From Lacihabitans sp. LS3-19 (GTDB taxonomy: Bacteria; Bacteroidota; Bacteroidia; Cytophagales; Spirosomataceae): 64,000 nt of DNA. Shown one piece after another: positions 18,001 through 25,301 of the stretch; positions within the stretch are counted from its first letter, which is position 1; the number at the start of each line of letters is the position of its first letter. The stretch spans positions 124,001 through 188,000 of the forward strand of contig NZ_RJUA01000003.1 of assembly GCF_024343575.1 (NCBI RefSeq). Direction: 5' to 3'. Under the pieces are notes generated by a model. That model saw only the letters and a list, made by a program, of their open reading frames with translations, was not told the origin of the DNA and did not search any database. The position numbers and the translations under genes are program-made.

Positions 18001-20399
18001 TAAAATTCTGTACCTAAAGCATCGGTGCTTTTTGAATGTAAAAATGATTGACCTCCTCCACCTTCTTGTACTATTTGGGCATTTATAGGTATGTTAGAAA
18101 CTACCTTTATGCCATTGTTTCCGATAGAATTGAAGGAGTTTCTGTTCCCTATTGTAGTTAATTCAGCTATATTAACCTGTAAATTATCGGTGTATAAAGG
18201 AATTTTGTTTGTCACATTAGGTGTCACTGTAAAAGTCTGATTATAGCCGGCTAATGTTGTTACGTTAACAGTGGCATTTCCCGGTCCCTCTGTACTTAGC
18301 CAAAGGGCCGAGCTTTTTCTGGAAACATTCTTGCTGTTCCACTTCTCTGGCAAATAATGCACTAAACCAGAGGTTAAAGAACCTCCCACCACTACTTGCA
18401 CAGTGGCCTGTGCAGTATTGCCATTTCCATCATTGATCTCATAAGTGAAAACGTCTGTACCGCTAAAACCATTTGATGGTGTATAGTCTATGTTGTTTCC
18501 GTTTAGAACAGCAGTACCGTTTGTTGGATTGTTTAGAATTGCTACACTAAGCGGGTCATTTTGGGGATCGGTGTCATTACCTGTTACATCGATGCTTACT
18601 AGCGTATTTGCTGCGGTAAGGGCGATATCATTATTTGCAGTGAGTCCGGTAATTGGGTCTGCAAAAGCGTATTTAATGGTCTCACATCCTGCCGCATTGG
18701 CATCTGGTGTATAGGAAATGGTATTATCAGGATTTACTACTGAAATACCTTTACTACCGCTTTCGAGCAAAATAATCGTACGATCTGTGCCACAATTGGT
18801 GTTTTGATCGTTGGCTAAAATATCGATACTTGCAATTGGGGTATCTTCGGTAGTGCTTGCAGCATCATCAAAGAGGATTGCCGGAGTGACCGGACCTGAT
18901 GGGACCACAACTCCTGCCTGCTCTGCAGTACATCCAGCATCGCCGCTGTCTCTCACTTTTACGGTGTAGGTTCCACCAGCAAGGCCGGTGAAAGTTCCCG
19001 TAGTATTTGGGGCTGTTGCAAAATCATCTATTGAATATTCAATACTTGTACAGGCAGTGCAGGTAGGAATTACAGCTATCTCGCCATCATTGGCCCCTAG
19101 ACAGGTTTCTGCTGTTGGAGTGGATGAAGTGATCGCGATGTCGCAAGAAGGCACTACTTCTATTTCATCAGTTGCCGAACTGGAACATCCGTTAGCATTT
19201 GCAAATGTGTAGGTAATAGTATGCGTTCCCAAACCAGCAGTAGCGGGATCAAAAAAGAAAGATCCACCTCTGTCTGTCACTCCGGGACCCGAATACACAC
19301 CCGTAGTTTCATAATATTGACCAAAAGTAAAACTTCCTGTAGCAGCTCTTGAAGGTGCTGTGCCATTAAAGTCCTCTTTTGCGGTTGGATTTAGATTTCT
19401 TGTGCCCAGACTCTGACCTGAAATCATATTGAAGGTCACGGGTAAATAGAGCCTTCTATTGGTCGCTGTATGAATGATTGTTATGATGTTGGGTCCACCT
19501 GTAAGAGTAGCCGTTGAGTTTGTCTGATCGTAGGTAAGTGAAGGGAAATTTGAAGTGTTTCCACCGGAAACACTCACACTAAAATCAGATGACGTGGTGG
19601 AGGAGTTACCCTGGAAAACATCAAAATCTATGTGACCTGTGGCTACTCCACCATCTACAAAAGAAACATTATCAATTAAGATATTATCAGTAGTATTTTG
19701 TACTACACCGGTTGGACTACCGCCTGAAATACCGGTTTGAACCCCGGCATCAAGGTCTATTTGAGATAAAGTAGAAGTGAATGCCACCGTTGGTAATGCA
19801 TTAACGGTGCCACTTACAGCCACCGTTTGGTCAGTAGCACCAGTACTGCTGCAGGTTAAATTTCCACTTGGTGTACCAGTTGCCGTAGAGGCCATACGAA
19901 CATAAATAGTGGTACTGGCTACGCTGCCGCCACTTTGAGTAAGGCTTACGGAAGTACCAAAACCTGTACCGCTGCTGGTGCTTGTTTCAAAGCCTGTAGG
20001 GGCGGTTACAGTGATATCTGCTGTGAGGTCTGAGCCACTAATGGTGAAAGTTTGCTCAGCTGAGACTGAGCCTGAGCAAGCGGAAAATGAAGTTAGGGTA
20101 CCTGTCGCAGTGACGGATGGTAATGCTGCCTGATCATAAAAGTAGGCAGAACCGGCGTTTTGAAGAGGATTATTACCAGAGGCATCCTTATCTTCAAAGG
20201 GGATTCCAACCACTGCATAATTTCCATCTATAGCTACAGAGATGCCAAATCCATCGCTAGATCCTCGTTCATCGAAAGGGAATCCCGACCGAGTACTACT
20301 CACAGTCTTGATAATCTGGTCCCAGTTGTTTTGGGCGTGCAGGCTTCCTACTACTATTAGGAGTGTGATTGAAAAAGTATAGCGTAAAAGTGTTTTCAT
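9012..20399 (-). CDS. Giant mosaic surface protein, 3795 aa (FG-GAP, IgGFc-binding-like, HYR, SprB-like, RCC1, C-type lectin)
   Basis: Signal peptide MKTLLRYTFSITLLIVVGSLHAQ. Approximate order of domains: one FG-GAP-like blade (36-80); Ig-like beta modules (90-410); cadherin-like module (590-670, GTDVFTYEINDGNGN); IgGFc-binding-protein-like region (680-1116); another cadherin-like module (1130-1220). SprB-like modules with YSIDDFAT and GTYTVKVRDSGDAGC occur at about 416, 1336, 1510, 1670, 2266 and 3313. HYR modules occur near 1423, 1586, 2040 and 2370. A jelly-roll-like segment spans 1760-1985. An ASH-like module with FTIQNLGTSTLNL lies at 2136-2263. Seven or so RCC1 blades (LWAWGTNIQGQLGDGT) lie at 2483-2816 and a C-type-lectin-like domain (SGYLATITSQEENGFVF, GEPNN) at 3046-3210. 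The end (3720-3795) has LEPGFE...SSVFKAEI..C, as in the other two giants. It is likely an exported adhesin. The RCC1 and lectin parts suggest binding of partners or glycans. Confidence 0.92.
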   Translation of the reverse strand: MKTLLRYTFSITLLIVVGSLHAQNNWDQIIKTVSSTRSGFPFDERGSSDGFGISVAIDGNYAVVGIPFEDKDASGNNPLQNAGSAYFYDQAALPSVTATGTLTSFSACSGSVSAEQTFTISGSDLTADITVTAPTGFETSTSSGTGFGTSVSLTQSGGSVASTTIYVRMASTATGTPSGNLTCSSTGATDQTVAVSGTVNALPTVAFTSTLSQIDLDAGVQTGISGGSPTGVVQNTTDNILIDNVSFVDGGVATGHIDFDVFQGNSSTTSSDFSVSVSGGNTSNFPSLTYDQTNSTATLTGGPNIITIIHTATNRRLYLPVTFNMISGQSLGTRNLNPTAKEDFNGTAPSRAATGSFTFGQYYETTGVYSGPGVTDRGGSFFFDPATAGLGTHTITYTFANANGCSSSATDEIEVVPSCDIAITSSTPTAETCLGANDGEIAVIPTCTACTSIEYSIDDFATAPNTTGTFTGLAGGTYTVKVRDSGDAGCTAEQAGVVVPSGPVTPAILFDDAASTTEDTPIASIDILANDQNTNCGTDRTIILLESGSKGISVVNPDNTISYTPDANAAGCETIKYAFADPITGLTANNDIALTAANTLVSIDVTGNDTDPQNDPLSVAILNNPTNGTAVLNGNNIDYTPSNGFSGTDVFTYEINDGNGNTAQATVQVVVGGSLTSGLVHYLPEKWNSKNVSRKSSALWLSTEGPGNATVNVTTLAGYNQTFTVTPNVTNKIPLYTDNLQVNIAELTTIGNRNSFNSIGNNGIKVVSNIPINAQIVQEGGGGQSFLHSKSTDALGTEFYVAQQGKFFNGTTQLQTYENNGEVGTFPSRSVISVMAIENNTSVTFTTPPNTTWNWAGTTLSTVSVTLNEGESYLISSDNVANNLTGAKVVSDKPIAVSSGSFGLTYNPGTDNGWEQTVPVSKLGIEYVVFKSSGNSNPDEAYVVATENNTTVSVNGQLKATINEGQFYILDLESVTIATNSPHYISTSKPAYVYNCTGKVGGEPGLTVIAPLNVNGKGDFRFRTTVLGSTSTASVVLITSTSATSSVSLQDLTLGQPVSIPSWTPISARPEISFATIELDDATEFYLSSAAFSQIFMRSAGNQGGGIAYIGGFSNTLFTSIPDQVLAVVDFDMTFNPLANDTDPAGGTISITNFTQPDHGTIVKNGDDTFTYTPDVGYSGADGFSYTISNGAGLFSTSNVTFDVQALSVGTLNIDITPVADNPGISIEDGSGNVNNTISLTINTTGSSDTDGSETLDNAVISGVPASVNFSAGTNNNDGTWTLTPAQLAGLTATGTAGGTFNLTLTVNVTDEVTDCSNTQTSNSDAFIDQFSLTLIHPCDLTISSVTPTAETCPGENDGSISAVATCSACSGIEYSIDDFATFNTTGTFTGLADGTYTVKVRDSGDAGCNATESNVVVAAGVDNTPPVVTCQAFTLVLDNSGNGTLAVNDVLVSATDNCGIATSVLSKTNFTSADVGTNNVTMTVTDVNGNQNTCVAVVTVELSCDIAITSATPTDETCPGADNGEITVIATCNTCTSIEYSIDDFATAPNTTGIFTGLADGTYTVKVRDSGDAGCNTTESNVIVAAGVDNTLPVVTCQAFTLVLDNNGNGTLDVNDVLASATDNCGIATSVLSKTNFNSADVGTNNVTVTVTDVNGNQNTCVAVVTVELSCDIAITSVTPTAETCPGANDGQIIVVATCTTCTSIEYSIDDFATFNTTGTFTGLADGTYTVKVRDSGDAGCNATESNVVVAAGVDTEAPTFIDESIISLFDNNFETPLITPVDGTDNFKDVSIQQTVTQLFGSAFLQRFTVETLLNNGSNNVYSDNTGQAGNYSLGIWNSGGGSPGGQDDLLGFKFNKQGNDYLNVQFDLSPIGLSWDGTTIFVDGIHTSYPDVPEMRLVVYDNPLNNFSITNPNASTIIAQDTVVGLPSSSPFTYNWKTVTAGLDVSAATNENIVIVFDLLGRGKAYAAIDNFIINSANSSIENTLPADITIQCLSDLPAVPIVTAFDNCDNDVSVTFAQNPETPTGNDQTITRTWTATDNSGNTASGVQTITVDDVTAPTIAAPVDIILVANNNTCDGVDSPALGSATTSDNCSSNITVSNDAPGTFPLGTTKVYWTANDGNGNIKVDSQLVTVVKPEINIQGNSEDIASGDITPNTTDHTDFGGTDTETPIEKTFTIQNLGTSTLNLASTNQVTLTGDSEFSVLQQPSSSTIANGGSDLTFIIRYTPTTAGTHSAIVNITSDDCNEATYTFAISGSAVLACDIAITSATPTDETCPGADNGEISVVATCTTCASIEYSIDDFATAPNTTGIFTGLVDGTYTVKVRDSGDVGCIATQSNVIVSAGVDNTPPIAVCPASQITLYLDAAGTATLAANSLGDGSSTDNCGTVTETNPLINFSCENIGANTVVLTATDGNGNIDTVHCTVTVLDTISPTITCPTDVTVYTEPGLCTATLADYTGDASATDNCGAPNAGSSSTYLANTYSEGSFHGMGVAADGSLWLWGFDGFGQFGDGPANGTSLSPIQVGTDIDWSAVFAGEAYSIALKENGTLYGWGQNNGGQAGNGTFNTVNTISQIGSDTDWTKVSAGYNHNLAIKSNGTLWAWGTNIQGQLGDGTISPKATPVQIGTDTDWDFVSAGFYHSLAIKTDGSLWAWGWNADGRLGTGGASSNSPVQVGTDTDWSFVSAGNGQSHGIKDNGTLWAWGWNFYGQLGDGTNTDRYTPVQIGTAIDWVSVSGGEIHSIALKSNGTAWATGSNDEGQLGNGTNNSSNSFVLVSNITDWSSVTTKTYSNVGQRSNGELYSWGRNQGGALGDGSSVNKDTPVPLSFTANSPGNAGSGFVITQSPAAGSSLALGTNTITLSTTDASGNTSLCTFNVTVEDNIPPTLVGCPATATFTIDLCNEKTINADSLGITATDNCGTPTITLSQYSFTTPGTYTVTVTATDDATLTSTCSVEVTIVENPNFFTISLTDDQIDACVDGSFTFTAASLLANDNTSNNSVLEVQEVSLTNPSDGTLTDNGNGNFTFTPANGVTGNVSLTYLAKAAGEELYFEPNGHYYEYVAAPGISWTAAKAAAEVRTLYGQSGYLATITSQEENGFVFSKLQGEGWLGGKEINGVNGGDWRWVTGPEALVDNGNGLQFWDGNIGGVAISGVYQNWISGEPNNYQNNEEYLHMRTTGKWNDFPIAGYSNSGDQIAGYFVEYGGIACTPNFAATANITINVQPKPSITNIATQVNTCPSNVVDLATLTITDDNSVAGTTTTFHSQVPQSATDVSNELSILEISSDQKIYVMVANATTGCYDVDSFMVDITICCDIAIASVTPTVETCPGADDGQISVTASCTYCTGIEYSIDDFATSNTTGLFTGLTDGTYTVKVRDTGNALCTSEQTNIVLNAGVDIIAPVINCPTTKEIALDFCGETILTAEMLDVTATDNCIANPTLSLSQTNFSGVGTNTVTVFATDGTNQSSCDVAVTFVNQTVSLTNNGPVCEGESITFTATPMGANLGYAFFKQQKGSTNSGNSISFYDPSNTYTTSDIANGDIWLVLVSDGSGCTVYDTSLVHVNPRPVVSLNLSLSEISIFAGIQTGIIGGNPVSNTQTIGVYAGIGVTDQNGTFDFDPSIAGIGTHSITYTFTDENGCTNTATDEILVTNNIIFSVSPTDTLLCPNQTLTLNSNGCTGTVSWDDGVSVQTGASLTINLTVSTVYQVNCSLGGSKQVAIHVIENNVQVIDDINTGTEVIKAVQTLTSDKKVGIPAVDPKPYVSFQAGNSITLEPGFETISSSVFKAEIKTCPE

Positions 20400-20490
20400 G
20401 AGATGGTTTTGAGGTTTACTTACTGATAATCGGAATTGTAAAAACGGTTTTGTCTAATGGATTTGAAGTTATTTGTTCGCTTAAGCGACT

Positions 20491-20526
20491 CAAAATTTCT
20501 GGGATATAAGCCCGATTTTTGGGATA
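20491..20526 (-). promoter_or_regulatory. Paired GGGAT boxes 20 bp apart upstream of the giant gene (candidate LytTR site)
   Basis: GGGAT occurs at 20501 and 20521, an exact 20-bp step, each copy preceded by T-rich sequence (TTTCT / TTTTT). The stretch lies 92-127 bp upstream of the start at 20399. A near-identical pair sits at 21362-21396. Two direct boxes about two helical turns apart is the usual layout of a LytTR-bound promoter, and two LytTR genes lie within 2 kb. Binding is inferred. Confidence 0.45.
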
Positions 20527-20552
20527 GAATTTAAGTTTGGTCAGATAAGTTT

Positions 20553-20918
20553 TTAGTGCAAAACTCCTTCAATAGCCTCCAACAAATCACTATTTTTGAA
20601 AGGCTTAGTGAGCAAAGCCTTGGCATTGGAGCTGCCAATTTTTTTCTGAAATTGGGTGCTATCATAGGCTGTTAAATAAATAAAAGGAATGCTGAATTGA
20701 TGATGAATTTGATGACTCAGGTTAATTCCATCCATTGTACTTTCGCCGAGATTTATATCCAGAATAGTTAGGTCAATTACCTGATTTTTAAGTATTTCTA
20801 TGGCTATGTTGGCATTTTTTGCTTCAAATACCTGATAGCCGTTTTCGGTTAAAACTTTTTTGGTCAACCTCCTGTTGAGATAATCATCCTCTACCAATAA
20901 AATCGTTTTCCCACCCAT
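20553..20918 (-). CDS. Receiver-only response regulator, 121 aa
   Basis: A complete CheY-like domain. Acidic pair E10-D11-D12 (LLVEDDYLN), phospho-acceptor D54 (TILDINLGE), the T-A pair in IYLTAYD, and the conserved lysine in LLTKPFKNSD. There is no output domain. It is closely related to the receiver half of the regulator at 21406-22077 (both share VEDD-LNRRLTKKVL and LDINLGE). With the LytTR-only gene 56 bp upstream it looks like a receiver and an output domain that have been split after duplication. It lies 153 bp before the giant gene. It may act as a phosphate relay or sink for the TPR kinase at 22086-23906; this is inferred. Confidence 0.9.
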   Translation of the reverse strand: MGGKTILLVEDDYLNRRLTKKVLTENGYQVFEAKNANIAIEILKNQVIDLTILDINLGESTMDGINLSHQIHHQFSIPFIYLTAYDSTQFQKKIGSSNAKALLTKPFKNSDLLEAIEGVLH

Positions 20919-20974
20919 ATTCTGACCAAATTTTTAAGGTTTGGTAAATAAAAACTTTTCCTTTTCTCTTTTAT

Positions 20975-21289
20975 TTATTGCTTTTCTACAAGCGTCATGC
21001 TTCGTCTGCTTATTCTCAAATGGGTGCCATCTCGCAGTGAAACCAATGACTCTTTTGGCTTTACTTTTTTGACATACTTCATGTTAACAATGTGAGAGCG
21101 GTGAATCCTCTTAAACAAGGGCATGCCTTGAAGAAGTTTTTGAAATACGAGCAAAGTGTAGCCCGATATCTCCTTTTTCCCGTTGCTGAAATGAAGAATG
21201 GTATAGTTATTTGAGGCTTCTAAGTAGAGCAGTTTAGAATGTACCTGCTCCAAATGAAGATTACGCTTTATCTCTTTTACCGTATTCAT
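20975..21289 (-). CDS. Stand-alone LytTR DNA-binding regulator, 104 aa
   Basis: A single LytTR domain: LYLEASNNYTILHFSNGKKE (residues 22-41), ISGYTLLVFQKLL, LFKRIHRSHIVNM and the end LRISRRSMTLVEKQ. No receiver is fused to it, but a receiver-only gene follows after 56 bp. A paired GGGAT site lies 73 bp upstream of its start. It resembles the LytTR-only proteins at 32791 and 52258 more than the one at 447, sharing the pattern (K/R)-x-(I/V)-S-(G/S)-Y-(T/S)-L. Likely role: local regulator of the giant surface gene, by position. Confidence 0.88.
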   Translation of the reverse strand: MNTVKEIKRNLHLEQVHSKLLYLEASNNYTILHFSNGKKEISGYTLLVFQKLLQGMPLFKRIHRSHIVNMKYVKKVKPKESLVSLRDGTHLRISRRSMTLVEKQ

Positions 21290-21361
21290 GCCTGTTTTGT
21301 TAAACCAAAATGGACTTAATTCATTTTAGAGAAATGAATTTATTTTAAGTGGCTTTGAAGG

Positions 21362-21396
21362 CAAAATTTTTGGGATAAAAGCGAGGTTTCAGGGAT
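21362..21396 (-). promoter_or_regulatory. Second paired GGGAT site, upstream of the LytTR-only gene
   Basis: GGGAT at 21372 and 21392, again exactly 20 bp apart, with the same flank CAAAATTT before the first box as at 20491. It lies between the receiver-LytTR gene and the LytTR-only gene. This could be an autoregulatory copy of the site before the giant gene. Confidence 0.45.
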
Positions 21397-21405
21397 GGAA
21401 AATCA

Positions 21406-22077
21406 TTATTGAAGATTTTTCTGGTATTTTTTTGAAAGAGGTATGGGTGTATTTTTAATTACCACATTTTGAGCATTAAACTTTTCTATTTTGGTCTTGT
21501 TTACCACAAAAGCACGGTGTGTTTGTACAAATAATTTAGCAGGCAAAACTTCCAAAATTTGGGAAATAGTAGAGCGGTATCTAAAGGTCTTTTGGACTGT
21601 AGAAATCAGCAGATAGTTTCCCTCAGACTCTATATGGTCTATTTCATTGATAGCAAGCTCCACCTTAAACTCCCCATCTTTGACCATAATGGTAGTTTTC
21701 GGTAAGTGGCCATTAAATAGAGCCAGCTCCACAGCGGCTACCAAATCACTGTTTTTAAAGGGTTTAGTCAAATAAGAATGCGGTGCTGTTTTTATAGCTT
21801 CGCCTATAATTTTCGGGTTTTCATAGGCGGTGAGATATATAAAGGGAATTTTAAATTCATCTTGGATTTGTTGACCGAGGTTTATGCCGTTTCGCTCATT
21901 TTCACCCAGATTAATGTCTAAAATAGCCAATTCGATAGATTCTTTTTTCAAAAGCTCCAAGGCGACCACGGTATTTTTGGCTTCCAGAACTTCATAGTCC
22001 ATTTCATTTAGTACTTTCTTGGTGAGCCTGCGATTCAGGAAGTCATCTTCTACTATTAATATGTTCTTTTTGTTCAT
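21406..22077 (-). CDS. LytR/AlgR-type response regulator (receiver + LytTR), 223 aa
   Basis: Residues 1-122 form a receiver with E10-D11-D12, D54 (AILDINLGE), FIYLTAYE and the lysine in YLTKPFKNSD. Residues 130-223 form a LytTR domain (IDHIESEGNYLLISTVQKTF, FVQTHRAFVVNKTKI, IPLSKKYQKN). It follows its likely partner kinase after 8 bp and is presumably phosphorylated by it. The same kinase/regulator design recurs at 56734-59710. Targets are not visible, but the paired GGGAT sites near 20.5 and 21.4 kb are candidates. Confidence 0.93.
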   Translation of the reverse strand: MNKKNILIVEDDFLNRRLTKKVLNEMDYEVLEAKNTVVALELLKKESIELAILDINLGENERNGINLGQQIQDEFKIPFIYLTAYENPKIIGEAIKTAPHSYLTKPFKNSDLVAAVELALFNGHLPKTTIMVKDGEFKVELAINEIDHIESEGNYLLISTVQKTFRYRSTISQILEVLPAKLFVQTHRAFVVNKTKIEKFNAQNVVIKNTPIPLSKKYQKNLQ

Positions 22078-22085
22078 AGTAATGC

Positions 22086-23906
22086 TTATCTAAAAATAAT
22101 AGTCAGGTCTAGGCCTTTACCTTCTTTGGTTTCAATGTCTGCATTTAGTTGATCAATCAATCCCTTTGTAATTTCTATGCCTAGGCCAAAAGTCTTTACT
22201 TTTTCGAAATCGAAACCCTTCCCATTATCTTTGTAATGGAGCTTATTTTTCAGGCTGTGTAGGTCATGGCTTATATTGATTTGAATATGTCCTTTTTCTT
22301 GGTCTTTGAAGGCATGTTTCATGCTGTTGCTCAGCAGCTCTACGATGATCAAGCCAATAGGCAATGCTTTGCTTAGAGGCAAGGTTTCTACCTCGCAATT
22401 CATAGATAGTTCGACCTGCTTAATTCCGGTATTGTATGATTCTAATACCAACTCGGAGAGTTCGTTCACATACCTATTAAGTTCCACGTCATCCACGCTT
22501 TCGTCTACATTGAGTTTTTTGTGAAGTAGGGCAATAGAATGAATACGGTTTTGATTGTTTCGGATCAGGTCTTCCATAGAGCTATGACCAATAGACTCTT
22601 TTTGAATTTCCAGCAGACTTATCACATATTGTAGGTTATTTTTAACGCGGTGCTGAAGTTCAGAAAGCAGAATCTCTTTTTGTTCAACACTTTTGTGAAG
22701 TTCACTCACTTGCTTTTCAATAATTGAGGCTTGAGCGTTAATCTTCCGATTTTTTACATTAGAGCTAATTACAGCACCCAAAAGCACTAAAACTAGTATG
22801 GAAATTAAGATAATTAGTTGATTTTTATTTCGTATGGTTTCTTCTTTTTTATCATTTTGAAATTGCTCTTCCAACTTTCGAATTTCGGTTTTTCGTTCAA
22901 GCTCATCGCTCTTTTCAAGTTCCTTTAAGGCGAAATTTGCATAATAATAGGCAGAGTCTGGTTCATTCAGTTCTTTGTAAATTTGTGCCTTTAAACTGGG
23001 AGTTAGGTATTTGTCGCTAGAAACAACCCGATCGAAGTAGTGAAACGCGGAGTCAATGTAAACTAATGCATTTTTGGGTTGATTCAATTTAAAGTAACTT
23101 TTTGATACGTTTGAGAAGGTAACCAAAACACCCCTAAAGTCATTGATCTTTCTTTTTATTGAAATTTCCTTTAAATAGTATTCGATCGAGCGTTTTGTGT
23201 TGCCCTGATAATTATGGCATGTTCCTATCAAAAAATATGCATCGCATAAATCTCTATATTTCTTGTACTTTTGAGCATAAAGAACGGCTTGTTTGGCCAA
23301 AGACATGGTCGAGTCCAGACTTGCCACAAAGCCTATTTGTTCCAGCTTTTGGAGTTGAATATTTTCATCGGAATTACTCCCTTCTGTTACTCTATGAATA
23401 GAAGCCAGCCGAATCAAAATCGTGCTGTTTAAATGGTCAATTTTATATTTATCGCATTGTTTACGAGCTTTGGTTAAATAATTATAAGCAAAGTATAAAT
23501 CTCCATTGATTTCATGTATCAGGGAGACGTAGATATTGGCTTCGCACGCCAAATCATAAAAGTTTTGCTTCTCCGCCTTTGACAAAACATCTAACAATAA
23601 TGAGAGAGCTGTTGAGTTTTCATTTCTCTCTAAGTTTGCCTTGGCCCTTTGCAGTAGTAGTTTTGTTTTCTCTTTTTCGTATGTTGATTTTTCAACAATA
23701 GTATATAAGCTGTCGGCTTTTTGCTGGGCAATTACAAGATGATTGTAAACAAGCAAACTGTCGATTTCGAGTAAATCTGATTGAATACTTTTTAAATCTT
23801 GTGCATAAGATGAGTAAAATGTTAAACTGCAAAATAGCACTAAAAAATAGACATTGGACGAACTTAGTACTTTGCTTAAAAAAGGTATTCTAGATTTATA
23901 TTCCAT
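22086..23906 (-). CDS. TPR sensor histidine kinase (HisKA_2), 606 aa
   Basis: Signal/anchor at the N-terminus (VYFLVLFCSLTFYSSYAQ), then helical TPR-type repeats (about 40-340), one membrane helix at 362-382 (LIILISILVLVLLGAVIS), a short coiled coil, and a HisKA_2 dimerisation domain, [20 protein letters not shown], with His419 as likely phospho-acceptor. The ATPase domain follows (LPIGLIIVELLSNSMKHAF, DNGKGFDFEKVKTFGLGIEI). The TPRs probably lie in the periplasm and sense a protein or peptide partner; no ligand can be named. It is the first gene of a unit with the receiver-LytTR gene 8 bp downstream. Confidence 0.92.
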   Translation of the reverse strand: MEYKSRIPFLSKVLSSSNVYFLVLFCSLTFYSSYAQDLKSIQSDLLEIDSLLVYNHLVIAQQKADSLYTIVEKSTYEKEKTKLLLQRAKANLERNENSTALSLLLDVLSKAEKQNFYDLACEANIYVSLIHEINGDLYFAYNYLTKARKQCDKYKIDHLNSTILIRLASIHRVTEGSNSDENIQLQKLEQIGFVASLDSTMSLAKQAVLYAQKYKKYRDLCDAYFLIGTCHNYQGNTKRSIEYYLKEISIKRKINDFRGVLVTFSNVSKSYFKLNQPKNALVYIDSAFHYFDRVVSSDKYLTPSLKAQIYKELNEPDSAYYYANFALKELEKSDELERKTEIRKLEEQFQNDKKEETIRNKNQLIILISILVLVLLGAVISSNVKNRKINAQASIIEKQVSELHKSVEQKEILLSELQHRVKNNLQYVISLLEIQKESIGHSSMEDLIRNNQNRIHSIALLHKKLNVDESVDDVELNRYVNELSELVLESYNTGIKQVELSMNCEVETLPLSKALPIGLIIVELLSNSMKHAFKDQEKGHIQINISHDLHSLKNKLHYKDNGKGFDFEKVKTFGLGIEITKGLIDQLNADIETKEGKGLDLTIIFR

Positions 23907-24065
23907 ATTAATAGTTCAGAGAAACTACAAATCGTCAGCATCTTAGACAAATATAATTGAACAAAATTAGTATATTTATTAAAGAAATCATAAAATCACC
24001 TTGGCGTAATAAAAACTCCTTTGTTTTTCTATTCGCTATTTATCATTTGGGTTTTAATATAAATT

Positions 24066-25181
24066 TTATGATTGGATATAAGTATATGACAAAAAAAGGT
24101 AGATATCGATTTTATATTTATTAAGACCTGTTAATAAGACTTTTGACAAATAATCTAATCCAAATTTAATAATGCTTATTGCTCTTCTCCCATGAGTTTT
24201 CAATTTTATTAATCTAAAAGAGGTATCTAAATAATCGCCTATCATAATAAGCCCAAGCCCATGTAAATGCTATCATTACTAAAAGTAATAACCTATTCAA
24301 ACTTTCTTATATTGTTACATGAGTGTCTTCTATGTTAAAGCCGCTGGTTTTCAGTGATTTAAATAATGTTTCTATCTGCCATCTAATGCTATAATATTCC
24401 AGAGATTCTTCAGGTAGATTATAGGATACCAAAATCAATAATTCTATTCCTTTTTCTCTTGTAATTGTCTTCGTAGCTGATAAATATACTAGTTCCCCAT
24501 TTAAATTTACTATTTTAGGATAATGACATACCTCATTGATTTTCAAATTATTAAACAACCAACTTACTTTGACTTCTTTATTTGTTGCTGGTAAAAACAC
24601 CTTAAAATTGTTTCTGATACGGACATGATATCTAATGCCTTCAGCATTTAAAAATCCAATCCATTTTTCTCCTATAAATTCTCTATCAGCCAAAATGCTA
24701 TCAATACTTTCTAACCCAAAGTAATCAATATATTTTCTAATCAGCTCAATTCTTTCTTCACAAGAGGAATCACCTCTTTTATCTAACATTTTAAACATTA
24801 ATGGAAAGGCAACATTCTTATAACTAAACCCTAACATAAAAATATTGATATTGGCTTTACCAAATCCACTGGGGTCGCACACGACTTTGTTCTATCAATA
24901 ATCAAGATTCTTTTTTCCTGATTAGGTAAAAGTTTAAAAATCAAACTCGCTACAATCTCCATTGAGAAGTTAAAGCCTGACATAAACCTTTGAATCCGTG
25001 GATATGAACTATTTTTGTCCGCCTCAGATGCAAATGCTGATGCTAGTCTATCATAATTAATCGTTTTAACCTTGCAGAGAGCTTCAATAAACAAACAAAT
25101 GAGTAAATTAAAATTATCCTTAAAATGAGGCTTTAATACTAAAATTAGATCACTATTTTTACTGTCAGGGCTGGTATTCAA
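24066..25181 (-). pseudogene. IS4-family transposase, decayed
   Basis: The N-terminal part (from ATG 25181) reads well up to LIIDRT, the usual first catalytic Asp block. Then a short foreign stretch near 24875-24895 (an imperfect palindrome GTCGTGTGCGAC) replaces the expected W-x-x-G-K codons and shifts the frame. The second part gives FGKANINIFMLGF, DSILADREFIGEKW and YSIRWQIETLFKSLK, which is the Y-R-E-K signature of IS4 transposases. It then meets a stop at 24309-24307. Beyond it the frame continues (ESLNRLLLLVMIAFTWAWAY), shifts again near 24225, and ends with RLIKLKTHGRRAISIIKFGL and a stop at 24066. At least three lesions, so not active. I could not fix the terminal inverted repeats. 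Confidence 0.85.
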
Positions 25182-25301
25182 TATTAGGAAAATTTGCGTT
25201 ATTTTCTCTCTCTAATATGCTGAATATCAGTTTTTTATCCAAATAAAAGCAATTTAATTTTCTTATTTTCAACCAGTTATATTTTTGTCAAGTACTGAAC
25301 A

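Noticed and set aside
9012-20399. Type IX secretion C-terminal domain on the giant protein
   Set aside because: The end has the PGF...SSVF...C pattern and lacks the usual sorting motifs.
24066-25181. Programmed frameshifting in the transposase
   Set aside because: No slippery run at the first break, and a stop plus a second frame change follow, so decay explains it better.
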